This document shows, piece by piece, positions 54,876-63,861 of a stretch of 64,000 nt of DNA. The notes under the pieces were generated by a model. That model was not told the DNA's origin. It saw only the letters and a list, made by a program, of their open reading frames with translations, and did not search any database. A program made the translations under genes and the position numbers. Each line of letters opens with the position of its first letter. Within the stretch, counting starts at the first letter, position 1. This DNA is from Aquabacter cavernae (GTDB taxonomy: Bacteria > Pseudomonadota > Alphaproteobacteria > Rhizobiales > Xanthobacteraceae). The stretch covers positions 230,599 through 294,598 of the forward strand of contig NZ_RWKV01000001.1 in NCBI RefSeq assembly GCF_003993795.1, given 5' to 3'.

Positions 54876-55378
54876 TGGATCGCGTGTTCATCGAGACCAA
54901 GATCATGGTGGACGATGCGGGCGCCATCGAGGGGCTTGCGTGGCCGTTCGGCACTCCTGACCGTATCGGCGACGTGATCGAGAAGGGTGCGTTTGCCGGC
55001 GCCCGCCTGCCCCTGCCCATGCTCTTTGGACACGATCCGAATGACCCCGTGGGCGCCTGGAGCGAGGCCTTGGAAGAGGCGGACGGCCTGCGTCTCAAAG
55101 GGCGCCTGCTGGTTGCGGAGGTCGCCAGGGCGCGCGAGGTCCGGGCGCTCGTCCAGGCAGGCGCCGTGCGCGGGCTCTCTATTGGTTTCCTCACGAAGAA
55201 AGCCACGCCCCGGAAGGGCGGCGGCCGGACCATCTCCGCGCTCGACCTGGTCGAATGCTCGCTGGTCAGCGTCCCCATGCATCCCGGCGCCCGCATCACG
55301 GCCGCCAAATCCGCCACGGCGGCGCTTGCCATCGCCGGGGCTCTTCACCGCGCCGCTATGGCGATCAGCACGAGGTAA
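54875..55378 (+). CDS. HK97-family prohead protease
   Basis: 167 residues. IEGLAWPFGTPDRIGDVIEK, PMLFGHDPNDPVG (catalytic His) and VRGLSIGF (catalytic Ser) match the HK97 prohead protease family. It trims the capsid protein during assembly. It is coupled to the portal gene by a one-base overlap and lies three bases before the capsid gene. Confidence 0.92.
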   Translation: MDRVFIETKIMVDDAGAIEGLAWPFGTPDRIGDVIEKGAFAGARLPLPMLFGHDPNDPVGAWSEALEEADGLRLKGRLLVAEVARAREVRALVQAGAVRGLSIGFLTKKATPRKGGGRTISALDLVECSLVSVPMHPGARITAAKSATAALAIAGALHRAAMAISTR

Positions 55379-55381
55379 GCC

Positions 55382-56539
55382 ATGTTCCACGATGCGAAGG
55401 CGGTGCTCGGCGCCGTCGAGTTCAAGGGCGAGGAAGACGATCCCGCCGCCGTCGTCACGAAGGCGCTGGACGCCTTCAAGGGCGAGGTGATCGGCCGCCT
55501 CGACAAGGTGGAGGAAAAGGCTGGCGCCGCGGACAAGATCGCCCTGCGCCTGGACAAGCTGGAGGCGAAGCTCAACCGGCCGGCCGGCACGAAGGACGAT
55601 CCGGCGGAGCCGAGCGAAGAGCGCAAGGCGTTCGGCACCTACCTGCGCCGTGGGCGCGAGACGCCCGAGGCCGATCTGAAGGCGCTCACCGTCTCCAACG
55701 ACTCCCAGGGCGGCTATCTCGCCCCTGCGGAGATGAGCACGGAGTTCGTCCGCGACCTGGTGGAGTTCTCTCCCATCCGCTCCGTGGCCAGCGTGCGCGC
55801 CACCGGCTCGCCCTCGGTGAAGTATCCCAAGCGCACGGGCATCACCAACGCCCGCTGGGTCGGCGAGACCGAGGAGCGCTCCGAGAGCGAGCCCAGCTTT
55901 GGGCAGATCGAGATTCCGGTGCGCGAGGTGGCCACCTATGTGGACATCTCCAACCAACTCCTCGCGGACAGCGGCGGCATCGCCGAAGCTGAGGTGCGGC
56001 TCGCCCTGGCCGAAGACTTCGGCCAGAAGGAAGGGGCGGCCTTCGTGGACGGGGACGGCGTGAAGGAGCCCATGGGGCTCCTGACAGATCCCGGTGTCGA
56101 ATTCACGCTGAACGGCCACGCCACCAACCTCTCCGCCGACGCGCTCATCAGCCTGATGTACGCGCTGCCGTCCGCCTACCGGAACCGTGGCTCCTGGCTG
56201 CTCAACGGCACCACGCTCGCCACCATCCGCAAGCTCAAGGACGGGCAGAACAACTACCTCTGGCAGCCGTCCTTCCAGGCCGGGCAGCCGGAGACCATCC
56301 TCGGCCGCCCGGTGGTGGAGGCCGTGGACATGCCTGACGTGTCCTCGGGCGCCTTCCCGATCATGTTCGGTGACTTCGCCACCGGCTACCGGATCGTGGA
56401 CCGCCTGGCGCTGTCCATCCTGGTGAACCCCTATTCCCTCGCCACCACGGGGCAGACCCGCATCCATGCGACCCGCCGCGTCGGCGCGGGCGTGGTGCAG
56501 GCGCGCGCGCTGCGCAAGCTCAAGATGGTGACGAGCTGA
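55382..56539 (+). CDS. HK97-family major capsid protein
   Basis: 385 residues. The first 85 residues are a charged helical scaffold-like delta domain (VVTKALDAFKGEVIGRLDKV and after) removed by the protease. The HK97 fold follows: GGYLAPAEMSTEFVRDLVEF, then PIRSVAS, and PVREVATYVDISNQLLADS. It builds the icosahedral shell. Confidence 0.93.
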   Translation: MFHDAKAVLGAVEFKGEEDDPAAVVTKALDAFKGEVIGRLDKVEEKAGAADKIALRLDKLEAKLNRPAGTKDDPAEPSEERKAFGTYLRRGRETPEADLKALTVSNDSQGGYLAPAEMSTEFVRDLVEFSPIRSVASVRATGSPSVKYPKRTGITNARWVGETEERSESEPSFGQIEIPVREVATYVDISNQLLADSGGIAEAEVRLALAEDFGQKEGAAFVDGDGVKEPMGLLTDPGVEFTLNGHATNLSADALISLMYALPSAYRNRGSWLLNGTTLATIRKLKDGQNNYLWQPSFQAGQPETILGRPVVEAVDMPDVSSGAFPIMFGDFATGYRIVDRLALSILVNPYSLATTGQTRIHATRRVGAGVVQARALRKLKMVTS

Positions 56540-56552
56540 GGAGATACGACCC

Positions 56553-56984
56553 ATGCGTGACCTTCACAGCAACATCGGCGTCATCGAGGCCATTCCGCCC
56601 GCGGTCTACGATGCGGACAACAGCCCGGCGGCCATCGACCTCCTCGGCTTCGACGCCGCCGAAATCGTCATCCATGTGGGGATCGGCGGCATCACGTTCA
56701 CCGGGACGAACAAGATCGAGTTCGTGCTCTCCCACAGCGACGATGAGAGCGCTTACGCTCCCGTCACCGTGTCCGATCTTCTTGGTGTCGCGTCGGTGAC
56801 GAACGGCATCGTCCTGGCCTTCAAGACGGCGCATGCCGCCGCCACGCTTCATCGCCTCGGCTACATCGGCGGCCGGCGCTACCTGAAGCTCCTGGCGGAC
56901 TTCGGCGGCACCCACGGCACCGGCACGCCGCTTTCGGCGACGGTCATCAAGGGCCACGCCGCCAGCCGGCCCGTCGCAGCTTAG
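56553..56984 (+). CDS. hypothetical head-associated protein
   Basis: 143 residues, 13 bp after the capsid gene. FDAAEIVIHVGIGGITFTGT and RRYLKLLADFGGTHGTGTPL are beta-rich and typical of short proteins after capsid genes that may decorate the shell. Exact role unknown. Confidence 0.65.
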   Translation: MRDLHSNIGVIEAIPPAVYDADNSPAAIDLLGFDAAEIVIHVGIGGITFTGTNKIEFVLSHSDDESAYAPVTVSDLLGVASVTNGIVLAFKTAHAAATLHRLGYIGGRRYLKLLADFGGTHGTGTPLSATVIKGHAASRPVAA

Positions 56985-57132
56985 GGCGCCTGTCCTTTGA
57001 GGGGGCGTCGCGGTCCCCCCAACACCGGAAAGTTCGCCTGCCTGGCGCCCGCGGTGCAAGCCGTTTGTGGGGTTCAAGGCGAACGAGATCGCGGGCACCG
57101 GCGGATGTTTCCTAGTCCGCGAAGGGCTTAAC

Positions 57133-57159
57133 GGGGAGGCGGGCCGTGCTCGCCTCCCC
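57133..57159. terminator. hairpin before the HNH-kinase gene
   Basis: Nine-base arms GGGGAGGCG and CGCCTCCCC around a nine-base loop, in the 194-bp gap after 56984. No T run follows, so it may be an attenuator or processing site. Confidence 0.5.
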
Positions 57160-57178
57160 ACACTCCAGGTGAAAGAGC

Positions 57179-58006
57179 ATGCCTGTTCGTGCCCCAAGGA
57201 TTTGCCCCTGCGGCTACCGCATCGCCAGCGGCGAGCGATGCCCATGCGAGCGCAAGCGCGCGGCGGCTCGGAATGCTCGGGCGGATGCCGCCCGCCCCAG
57301 CGCGCGGCAGCGAGGCTATGACACCCGCTGGGACAAGGCGCGTGCTGGGTATCTGCGGTCACATCCCATGTGCGTCCGGTGCCATGCGCCGGCCACGGTG
57401 GTTGACCACATCGCGCCTCACCGCGGCGACCAAGCGCTTTTCTGGGACAAGGGAAACTGGCAACCGCTTTGCAAGCCTTGCCACGACCGAGCGAAGCAGG
57501 GCGAGGAAAAGCGGAGCGCGAGGGGTGGCGTACTGGCTCATCCCTTCCTTCGGCCGTCACGCGTCCCTGTCACCCTTGTCTGTGGTCCGCCGGGTTCCGG
57601 AAAGAGTACCTATGTCGAGAAGCATCGGCGTCCAGGCGATATCGTCATCGACTTGGACCTGATCAAGGCAAAGCTCTTCCACACCACCAGCCACCAGGCC
57701 CCTCGTAGCGCCGAGGCGACACGGCAAGCTCTGTTGGAGCGCAACCAGATCCTGACGGGGCTCGCTGACGATCACCTGCATGAGCATGTGTGGTTTATCG
57801 TTTCAGCTCCCGAGCAGGCAGAGCGCGACCTGTGGCAGCGAAAGCTGCGCAATGCCCGTTTGGTCGTGATGGATACACCGCTGGAGGAGTGCCTACGCCG
57901 AATCCGGGCCGATGTAAGCCGCGAGGGACAGCGGGACTGGATGGAGGATCTGGTGCACCAATGGTTCGCGCGGGCGCGGCGCGAGAAGGATCTCCGCAAT
58001 GTCTGA
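57179..58006 (+). CDS. HNH endonuclease fused to a P-loop kinase-like domain
   Basis: 275 residues. Residues 45-110 form an HNH domain: CVRC (65-68), DH (76-77), N93 and CKPCH (98-102), with all key residues. Residues 130-275 form a P-loop kinase domain: Walker A GPPGSGKST (136-144), IDLDLIK (about 157-163) and arginines in the C-terminal part, as in polynucleotide kinase-like or zeta-toxin-like proteins. HNH proteins beside terminases help cut cos ends in HK97-like phages. The fused kinase might repair or modify 5' ends, but that is inference. It overlaps the connector gene by 8 bp. Confidence 0.78.
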   Translation: MPVRAPRICPCGYRIASGERCPCERKRAAARNARADAARPSARQRGYDTRWDKARAGYLRSHPMCVRCHAPATVVDHIAPHRGDQALFWDKGNWQPLCKPCHDRAKQGEEKRSARGGVLAHPFLRPSRVPVTLVCGPPGSGKSTYVEKHRRPGDIVIDLDLIKAKLFHTTSHQAPRSAEATRQALLERNQILTGLADDHLHEHVWFIVSAPEQAERDLWQRKLRNARLVVMDTPLEECLRRIRADVSREGQRDWMEDLVHQWFARARREKDLRNV

Positions 58007-58310
58007 CAGCCTCAATGCCACGGACGTGGTGAGCCTTGATGATCTGAAGCGCCATCTTCGGGTGGATGGGTCGTATGAGGATTCGACCCTTGAGCAGATG
58101 CTTGAGGCCGCCCTGCGGCATGTGGAGGCCTGGGTCGGGCCGCTCGCCACCTTCGAAGGTGAGGTTCCTGATGACATCGGGATGGCGATGAAGGTGCTCG
58201 TCGGCCACTGGTTCACAGAAGGGCGGGAAGCTGCACTCCCGGAACCTCTCCTCGAGATCCCGTTCGGATTTCGTGAGCTCATCACTCCCTATCGCAAGTG
58301 GGAGTTCTGA
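57999..58310 (+). CDS. head-tail connector protein (HK97 gp6-like)
   Basis: 103 residues. VSLDDLKRHLRVDGSYEDST followed by LEQMLEAALRHVEAWVG is the standard start of gp6-like connectors, which form a ring below the portal and make the joint for a tail. It starts inside the end of the HNH-kinase gene. Confidence 0.85.
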   Translation: MSDSLNATDVVSLDDLKRHLRVDGSYEDSTLEQMLEAALRHVEAWVGPLATFEGEVPDDIGMAMKVLVGHWFTEGREAALPEPLLEIPFGFRELITPYRKWEF

Positions 58311-58312
58311 TC

Positions 58313-58735
58313 ATGCGTGGCCATAAAGCCGAAATATCTCCGACCTGGGAGGCGGTGGGTGAGGACGTTCCCGCTGCGCCGGATTGGCTGACCGACGATG
58401 CCCTGGCCGAATGGGAGCGCACGCTGCCGATCCTGATGAAGGAGCGGCGTACACTGACCCTTGCGGATCTCGCGAGCTTCGCGAATTACTGCACAGCCGT
58501 GGGGCAGGTTGCCGAGGCGGCCCGTATTCTCAAGGACGGCGGGCTGATCTTCATGGGGCCGAGCGGTCCCAAGCGGCATCCGGCTGTGGTCATTCGGAGC
58601 GACGGGCTCACGCAGGCGCGGCAGCTTGCTGCCGAACTCGGCCTCACGCCGGCAAGCCGCGGGCGACCTGGTATTCGGGAGGGGGCTGATAGCGATCTGG
58701 GGCCCCTTTTCTCTGGGGGACTTGGCCTTGATTGA
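58313..58735 (+). CDS. phage terminase small subunit, P27 family
   Basis: 140 residues from ATG 58313, two bases after the connector gene. APDWLTDDALAEWERTLPIL, LADLASFANYC and VIRSDGLTQARQLAAELGLT are typical of P27-type small terminases that recognise the packaging site and regulate the large subunit. The C-terminus overlaps the large-subunit gene. Confidence 0.85.
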   Translation: MRGHKAEISPTWEAVGEDVPAAPDWLTDDALAEWERTLPILMKERRTLTLADLASFANYCTAVGQVAEAARILKDGGLIFMGPSGPKRHPAVVIRSDGLTQARQLAAELGLTPASRGRPGIREGADSDLGPLFSGGLGLD

Positions 58736-60299
58736 GCAGAGTACCCCTGACCCTCTTGGATATGGTCAGCGGGCCGTCGATTTCCTCCGAGCGCTCCGTC
58801 ACCCGAAAAGCGGATTGCCGGGACGGGCATTCCAACTGGACCCTTGGCAGGAGCGGATCGTGCGCCGGATTTACGGCCCACGCCACGAGAATGGCTTGCG
58901 GATCGTGAAGTCCGTGGTGCTACTGCTGCCCCGAGGCAATCGAAAGACGAGCCTCGCCGCTGCTCTCGCACTACTTCATACCTTTGGTCCCGAGCGTCTG
59001 CCGGGCGGCGAGGTCATTTCCGCCGCTTCAGACCGCAAGCAGGCCCGCATTGCGTTTGATGAAGCGGTCGGCATCACTCAAACGACACCGGGGCTGAAGC
59101 AGCGTGTTTCGGTCCTGGAGTATCGGAATCGCGTCGTCAATTCGAAGTATCGCGTCTTTTACGAGTCCATCTCCAGTGACGCGGGCACACAGCATGGCCG
59201 CACGCCGGCATTCGTCCTGGCGGACGAGCTCCACGCCTGGAAGCGACGAGACCTCTGGGACGTGCTGCGCTCCGGCCTCGTGAAGACCGCCGGCTCCTTG
59301 CTGGTCGTTGCCACCACTGCCGGTCGCGGGCAGGAGAACATCGCTTTCGACATTGTGGACTATGCGCGGAAGGTGGCGCGCGGAGAGATCTCAGATCCCT
59401 CGATGTTGCCCATTCTCTATGAAGCGGATCGCGATTGTGACTGGACGGACGAGGCCGTATGGCACGCGGTCAATCCGGGCCTCGCCCATGGGTATCCCGA
59501 CATCGAAGGTCTGCGTCAGCTCGCCCGTGAGGCGCGCCATCGCCCGGGAGATCGGGAGGCATTTCGTCAGTTGAACCTCAATGTCTGGCTCGACCACAGC
59601 GCCGATCCGTTCGTGGATATGGCCATCTATGACGAGGGTGCTGCGCCAGTCAGCCTGGATGATCTAGCTGGCGAGCCGTGTTGGCTCGGCGTCGATCTCT
59701 CCAGCAACGGCGATCTGACCTGTGTCGCGGCGGCCTGGCGTGACGGCGACGATGGCTATTTCGTCCATCCTTGGTTCTTCTGCCCGAAGGACAATCTGCG
59801 CCTCAGGTCGGAGCGCGATGGCGTTCCGTATGTCACATGGGCCGAACAGGGCTACATCGAGCCCACCCCTGGAAATGTCGTGGACTTCCGGCATGTGGAG
59901 ACCACCATCCGCGACTTATGCGACCGCTTCGATGTGCGTGAGATAGCCTTCGATCCGCACCTCGCGCGCAACATGATGAACACTCTCGCCGAAGACGGCC
60001 TGCCGGCAGTGGAGATGCGCCAGGGCGTGGCCACCATGGCGCCAGCCGTGAAGGAACTGGAGCGGGCGATTGTCGGCCGGCGGCTGATGCACGGCGGCCA
60101 TCCTGTGCTGCGCTGGAACTTCGACAATATCGCTGTCCACACTGATAGCGCTGGCAATGCCGTGTTCCACAAAGGGCGAAGCCGGGACCGTATCGATGGC
60201 GCCGTGGCTTGCGCTATGGCAGTCGCTCGTGCGGCGGCCGGCTCCCTCCCGTCGATCTATGACAGCGATCAGTGGAAGCCAGAGATGATGGTGATGTAA
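58722..60299 (+). CDS. phage terminase large subunit
   Basis: About 525 residues; the likely start is a TTG at 58722 or 58728 after GGGGGAC, as no ATG is suitable and the longer frame repeats small-subunit DNA. ATPase motifs are LLLPRGNRKTSLAAA (Walker A) and FVLADELHAW (Walker B). Nuclease acidic residues lie in LGVDLSSNGDLT, DPHLARNMM and DRIDGAVA. It packages DNA into the prohead. It comes after the capsid genes, whereas HK97-like phages place terminase first. Confidence 0.92.
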   Translation: MALIEQSTPDPLGYGQRAVDFLRALRHPKSGLPGRAFQLDPWQERIVRRIYGPRHENGLRIVKSVVLLLPRGNRKTSLAAALALLHTFGPERLPGGEVISAASDRKQARIAFDEAVGITQTTPGLKQRVSVLEYRNRVVNSKYRVFYESISSDAGTQHGRTPAFVLADELHAWKRRDLWDVLRSGLVKTAGSLLVVATTAGRGQENIAFDIVDYARKVARGEISDPSMLPILYEADRDCDWTDEAVWHAVNPGLAHGYPDIEGLRQLAREARHRPGDREAFRQLNLNVWLDHSADPFVDMAIYDEGAAPVSLDDLAGEPCWLGVDLSSNGDLTCVAAAWRDGDDGYFVHPWFFCPKDNLRLRSERDGVPYVTWAEQGYIEPTPGNVVDFRHVETTIRDLCDRFDVREIAFDPHLARNMMNTLAEDGLPAVEMRQGVATMAPAVKELERAIVGRRLMHGGHPVLRWNFDNIAVHTDSAGNAVFHKGRSRDRIDGAVACAMAVARAAAGSLPSIYDSDQWKPEMMVM

Positions 60300-60322
60300 G
60301 TGTCGAAATTACAATCCATAAT

Positions 60323-61966
60323 TTATTCATCATTTCTCTTATGCTGAAAATAAGCAGATGTATCTTCGACTTTTTTCTTTAATTGATTCAATAAAGCTCG
60401 CTCTGCTATTGAGTATGATGGGTAGTAAACCTCAACCATTGGCTTTGGTGCGCCGCCGGTCCACTTTTGCGCTTCGCCCGTAGAGTATTTTCGTTTTCCT
60501 TTTTCAAATAAATCACGATATCGATACGGGGATACGCCAATAAATCCGTCAAATCCAACGCGATTAATCTGTGGCTTGGAATCTGTATAAATTGCATCAC
60601 CATGCAAATCTTTCGCATAGCTCTTTGGGTATGGCTCTAAATATACAACACGAGATATGCCGGCGGCGACAATGTGTTTTGCACACATATGGCATGGAAA
60701 AGTGGTGCAATATAGCGTGCTGTCTTTTATGGGGATCCCCAGCCTAGCAGCGTCGCTAATGGCGGACATTTCTGCATGTATAATTCTACCAAACTCAAGT
60801 ATATCCATCATTTTAGATTTTCTAACACTGCGATCAGACGTGTCCTGAAGTAAATTTTGACAAATTTCGTATGTATTATTTATTTCAGATAGATTTTCAG
60901 ATAAATGACCAGATTCTTTTAATCTATCTATCACGTCAACAAGTAATTCGATCTTCCGACGCTCATTTGGGTCGTATCCGTCCACGAAATCGCGCCTGTC
61001 TATAGTATCTTTCGTCCAGTACGTGCCGCCACCGGCCTTCGGAACCTCATTGCATCCCAATGACGCAACCTCACCCGAGGGGCGAAATATTGCCGCTCCG
61101 ACTTGCCTTGAAAGGTCAGATGACCTTAGCGAGGCTGACTTTGCCATGTACATCCCATATTCGTCCCGAGTGGGTGTAATTTCATTATTTCCAAAAAGTA
61201 ATTTTATGAATCTTCGGATTGTATCGGAGCATTCCGAAGTTGAACTTGCGTCGATAAATACATCTCCGAGCGGAAAAGCATCACGTACGTTCTGCCCATG
61301 TGTGTCCAGTGTCTCTTTAGAATCCTGGGCGACCAATCGATTGGCGCGGTCAACTAGTTCTATTTCTGCGACTAGGCCCCCGCAAGATCTGCTTTCTTCT
61401 TCCCGAATGCGTCTAAGTCGAGACTCTTCCGACGCAGTTGCGGAAATAAGAATAAACTGCCGTCCATATATGCTTCGCAAAACCGTTATTTCTTCAGGCC
61501 TCTTAAATTGCCTTATGATGTAAGCCTGATTTGGAAGGGGCTCTGCTTTATTTCGCTCGTCGTCATTGGAGGCATCGTGCCGTTCTCCATCTGATCCAGC
61601 AGGGGGCTGCGCCATGCCTTGTTTCTGCTGAGCATCTTGAATTTTCGCTTTCCATCTCTTGGCTCGGAATTCCCGGATCGCGCTGATAGCCAATGCCGCA
61701 AGGGCGTGGTCGCCCGCCTGAGCTCTAACGTCATTTGCGAATGCAATTCGATCTTTAATTGATTGGATATATGGGCTTTTAGCCACGGTCCTTTCGGGGA
61801 AAGCATCCTGCATCAAGGCGGTGAGACGAAATAGCTGCGTCTCGTACTGCATCTCTGTTAGCGCCTCCGCCAGGAGATCACTGACCAAATTCAGGTCGAC
61901 TCCGATGGGTGCGACAATTCCAAAAATCAACTCAGGCGCGGGTGTGGATTGCAACGGTTGGTTCAT
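60323..61966 (-). CDS. anti-phage dCTP deaminase
   Basis: 547 residues. The C-terminal deaminase carries HAEMSAISDA (near 397, zinc His and catalytic Glu) and PCHMCAKHIVAAG (near 425, zinc Cys pair). The N-terminal half starts ELIFGIVAPIGVDLNLVSDL, a degenerate kinase-like P-loop region found in this defence family. These enzymes destroy dCTP on infection and starve the phage. The gene is AT-rich compared with the head genes, opposite in strand and convergent with the large terminase gene 23 bp away, a sign of separate acquisition. Confidence 0.85.
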   Translation of the reverse strand: MNQPLQSTPAPELIFGIVAPIGVDLNLVSDLLAEALTEMQYETQLFRLTALMQDAFPERTVAKSPYIQSIKDRIAFANDVRAQAGDHALAALAISAIREFRAKRWKAKIQDAQQKQGMAQPPAGSDGERHDASNDDERNKAEPLPNQAYIIRQFKRPEEITVLRSIYGRQFILISATASEESRLRRIREEESRSCGGLVAEIELVDRANRLVAQDSKETLDTHGQNVRDAFPLGDVFIDASSTSECSDTIRRFIKLLFGNNEITPTRDEYGMYMAKSASLRSSDLSRQVGAAIFRPSGEVASLGCNEVPKAGGGTYWTKDTIDRRDFVDGYDPNERRKIELLVDVIDRLKESGHLSENLSEINNTYEICQNLLQDTSDRSVRKSKMMDILEFGRIIHAEMSAISDAARLGIPIKDSTLYCTTFPCHMCAKHIVAAGISRVVYLEPYPKSYAKDLHGDAIYTDSKPQINRVGFDGFIGVSPYRYRDLFEKGKRKYSTGEAQKWTGGAPKPMVEVYYPSYSIAERALLNQLKKKVEDTSAYFQHKRNDE

Positions 61967-62078
61967 GGCTACGGCTGCATCCTTGAGCTATGACACTCGG
62001 GAACGGAAAACGTGATTTGCGTGTTACCGAACTAGCGAGTCCACTCGGTAAAAGGGCGAGTCATACGAGGGGAATCAG

Positions 62079-62273
62079 ATGGCAAACGAAGTCCGGTTAC
62101 CTCAAGGCTGGTTTGTGGAAGACGTCCGGGGGGCGGCTGCCCGGCACAGCGAGTGGTCTAACTCCAGCCCCAGCACGATAATTCGCTCTGTTCAGCTTCA
62201 GCAAGCGTCATCGCAACCTAGTAGGTCAACACCTCAGCTTACTAGTACGCGGAACCCAAATACAACTCGGTAA
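62079..62273 (+). CDS. small hypothetical protein
   Basis: 64 residues from ATG 62079 after GAGGGG. MANEVRLPQGWFVEDVRGAA looks folded, and the Ser/Gln-rich second half looks disordered. A terminator-like hairpin follows at 62338, which supports a real transcript. No family recognised. Confidence 0.45.
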   Translation: MANEVRLPQGWFVEDVRGAAARHSEWSNSSPSTIIRSVQLQQASSQPSRSTPQLTSTRNPNTTR

Positions 62274-62722
62274 GCTAAGGCTTAAGCCGGGCGAGGCCGT
62301 CTGCGCAGGCCATTTCGGTGTTAGTCGGGATGGTGGTAGGCAGATGCATGATATGCATCTGCCTTTTAGCGGCTTGGCTATGTCTTAGAAGGGTGCCCCT
62401 TCTATCGCCAATCGCACTGAACACCCATAGCAGGCACGCAGTCCTCACCACCCTGGACAGTTCCCCAAATCTTCTTAGACGAAGACCGATGATGTGCGCG
62501 CATCGATGGGCCGTGCCAGACCATATAAGTGCATCGCCTGTTTCACGGGAAATCAGTGAAACACATTGATTTTGAAAGAGATTTCGCATGCCAGGAAAGA
62601 TGAGGGCGCCCCCATCTTATTATTGCTCCCTGCGCGCCCTGCCATCCGGGTATGAAGATCGTTCCAGCCATTAGGATGAACCCGAAGATGATTTGCGTGT
62701 GTCCTGACTCGAATTACGTAAT
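62274..62722. other. intergenic stretch
   Basis: Apart from the hairpin at 62338-62367, I see no supported gene here. A frame of about 100 codons on the minus strand has no protein-like features. Confidence 0.4.
62338..62367 (+). terminator. rho-independent terminator
   Basis: Twelve-base arms AGGCAGATGCAT and ATGCATCTGCCT with a GAT loop, followed by TTT. Confidence 0.7.
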
Positions 62723-62998
62723 TTAGTTATTTGTATATCGACTCATATGCGCGTATTCGCCTAATTTTTCTCTCTCTAAGATTAGAGTAATATATGAATT
62801 GTCTGGAGAAAAATTGATATCAAACGCCCGATCTACAACTTTATATCGCTCAGACATTCCACTTTTGTTGAAATACATAATCGAATCACCAATTGATGGA
62901 ATATGTCCATTAAAATAAGAAGAATGAAAATCTTCGCCATCGTCGATCAGTTTATCGCCGGAACGAAGGAATATCCTCACATTTACGTCTGAATTCAT
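62723..62998 (-). CDS. hypothetical protein
   Basis: 91 residues; GGAGGGGG precedes ATG 62998. VNVRIFLRSGDKLIDDGEDF and YITLILEREKLGEYA are beta-rich. The gene is strongly AT-rich, unlike the head genes. No family recognised. The 302 bp from 62999 to 63300 hold nothing recognisable. Confidence 0.6.
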   Translation of the reverse strand: MNSDVNVRIFLRSGDKLIDDGEDFHSSYFNGHIPSIGDSIMYFNKSGMSERYKVVDRAFDINFSPDNSYITLILEREKLGEYAHMSRYTNN

Positions 62999-63300
62999 TT
63001 CCCCCTCCGAGGTAGATTTTCCAATATAGCGACCTTGTCATTCTAATTTTCGGTCCGCCACCATTTTTTTAGACGAAATCCACACCATCTTCTTCTAGAG
63101 TGCGCTAGGTGACTTCGGGTGTCTGCGGCTTAGACCCTCGCCAAATTCAAACGCGACGTAGTCGCCGCTTAAGCCCGAAGTTCGGATGCTGGATCGCGAA
63201 TGTGCACGCGCGCTCCGACTCGCTTTGCGCAACCATCCTAGCGTAGGCTGCGCCGTTACACGCGATTTGAAGTCAGGCAGTTCCTCCTGGAGCCTGGTCC

Positions 63301-63834
63301 ATGAGCCAAGACGATGACCGGCCGCCTCGGCCCCCTTTAACCGTCGTCGCTCAGAACGACGATCGCGCGATCCGACTGGAGGGCGTCAAGCAGGCGCTGG
63401 AGGCGGATTTGAGGGCGCTCGCCGCTAACGTGATGCGTGTCGCGCGAGGGGCTGGGAAGGCTTACGAGATCGGGCGGCAGTGCAAGGCCGTCGCCGGCCG
63501 ATTTGAGGAGTACAGATCGGTAGCAGGTCATTACCCGCCCACTCACGAAATAGATGCGGCAATTGCGATCCGGAGGGAGATCCCGAGCGCGGCCTCGGAT
63601 CGAGAGTATGAACGGAGTCGGGGAATTGACACCGTCATGAGGGGTGCACTGCAAGCCGCCGCTTCTCATCTTGTGGGGCAGCGGACGCAGGAGGCGGCAG
63701 GGGAGACGCAGCTACTCGAAGGTGTCCGAATTCTGGAGAAGCTCCGAGAGGAAAACCGGAGGGAGGCTGTGTCTCGAAAAGAGAGAGAAGATGCCTTTGA
63801 AAAATGGAAGTCTGAGCGTGATCGCAAGAAGTAG
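63301..63834 (+). CDS. hypothetical protein
   Basis: 177 residues from ATG 63301, after GGAG. A Pro-rich start is followed by long helices (VKQALEADLRALAANVMRVA; the C-terminal 40 residues are charged coiled coil). No family recognised. It is convergent with the partial gene at the right edge. Confidence 0.55.
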   Translation: MSQDDDRPPRPPLTVVAQNDDRAIRLEGVKQALEADLRALAANVMRVARGAGKAYEIGRQCKAVAGRFEEYRSVAGHYPPTHEIDAAIAIRREIPSAASDREYERSRGIDTVMRGALQAAASHLVGQRTQEAAGETQLLEGVRILEKLREENRREAVSRKEREDAFEKWKSERDRKK

Positions 63835-63861
63835 ATGACCTATTGCGATTTGGTTGATGAT

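Noticed and set aside
54728-56554. A 608-codon minus-strand frame opposite the protease and capsid genes
   Set aside because: Antisense of two clear HK97 head genes, with repetitive Gly/Arg/Asp composition.
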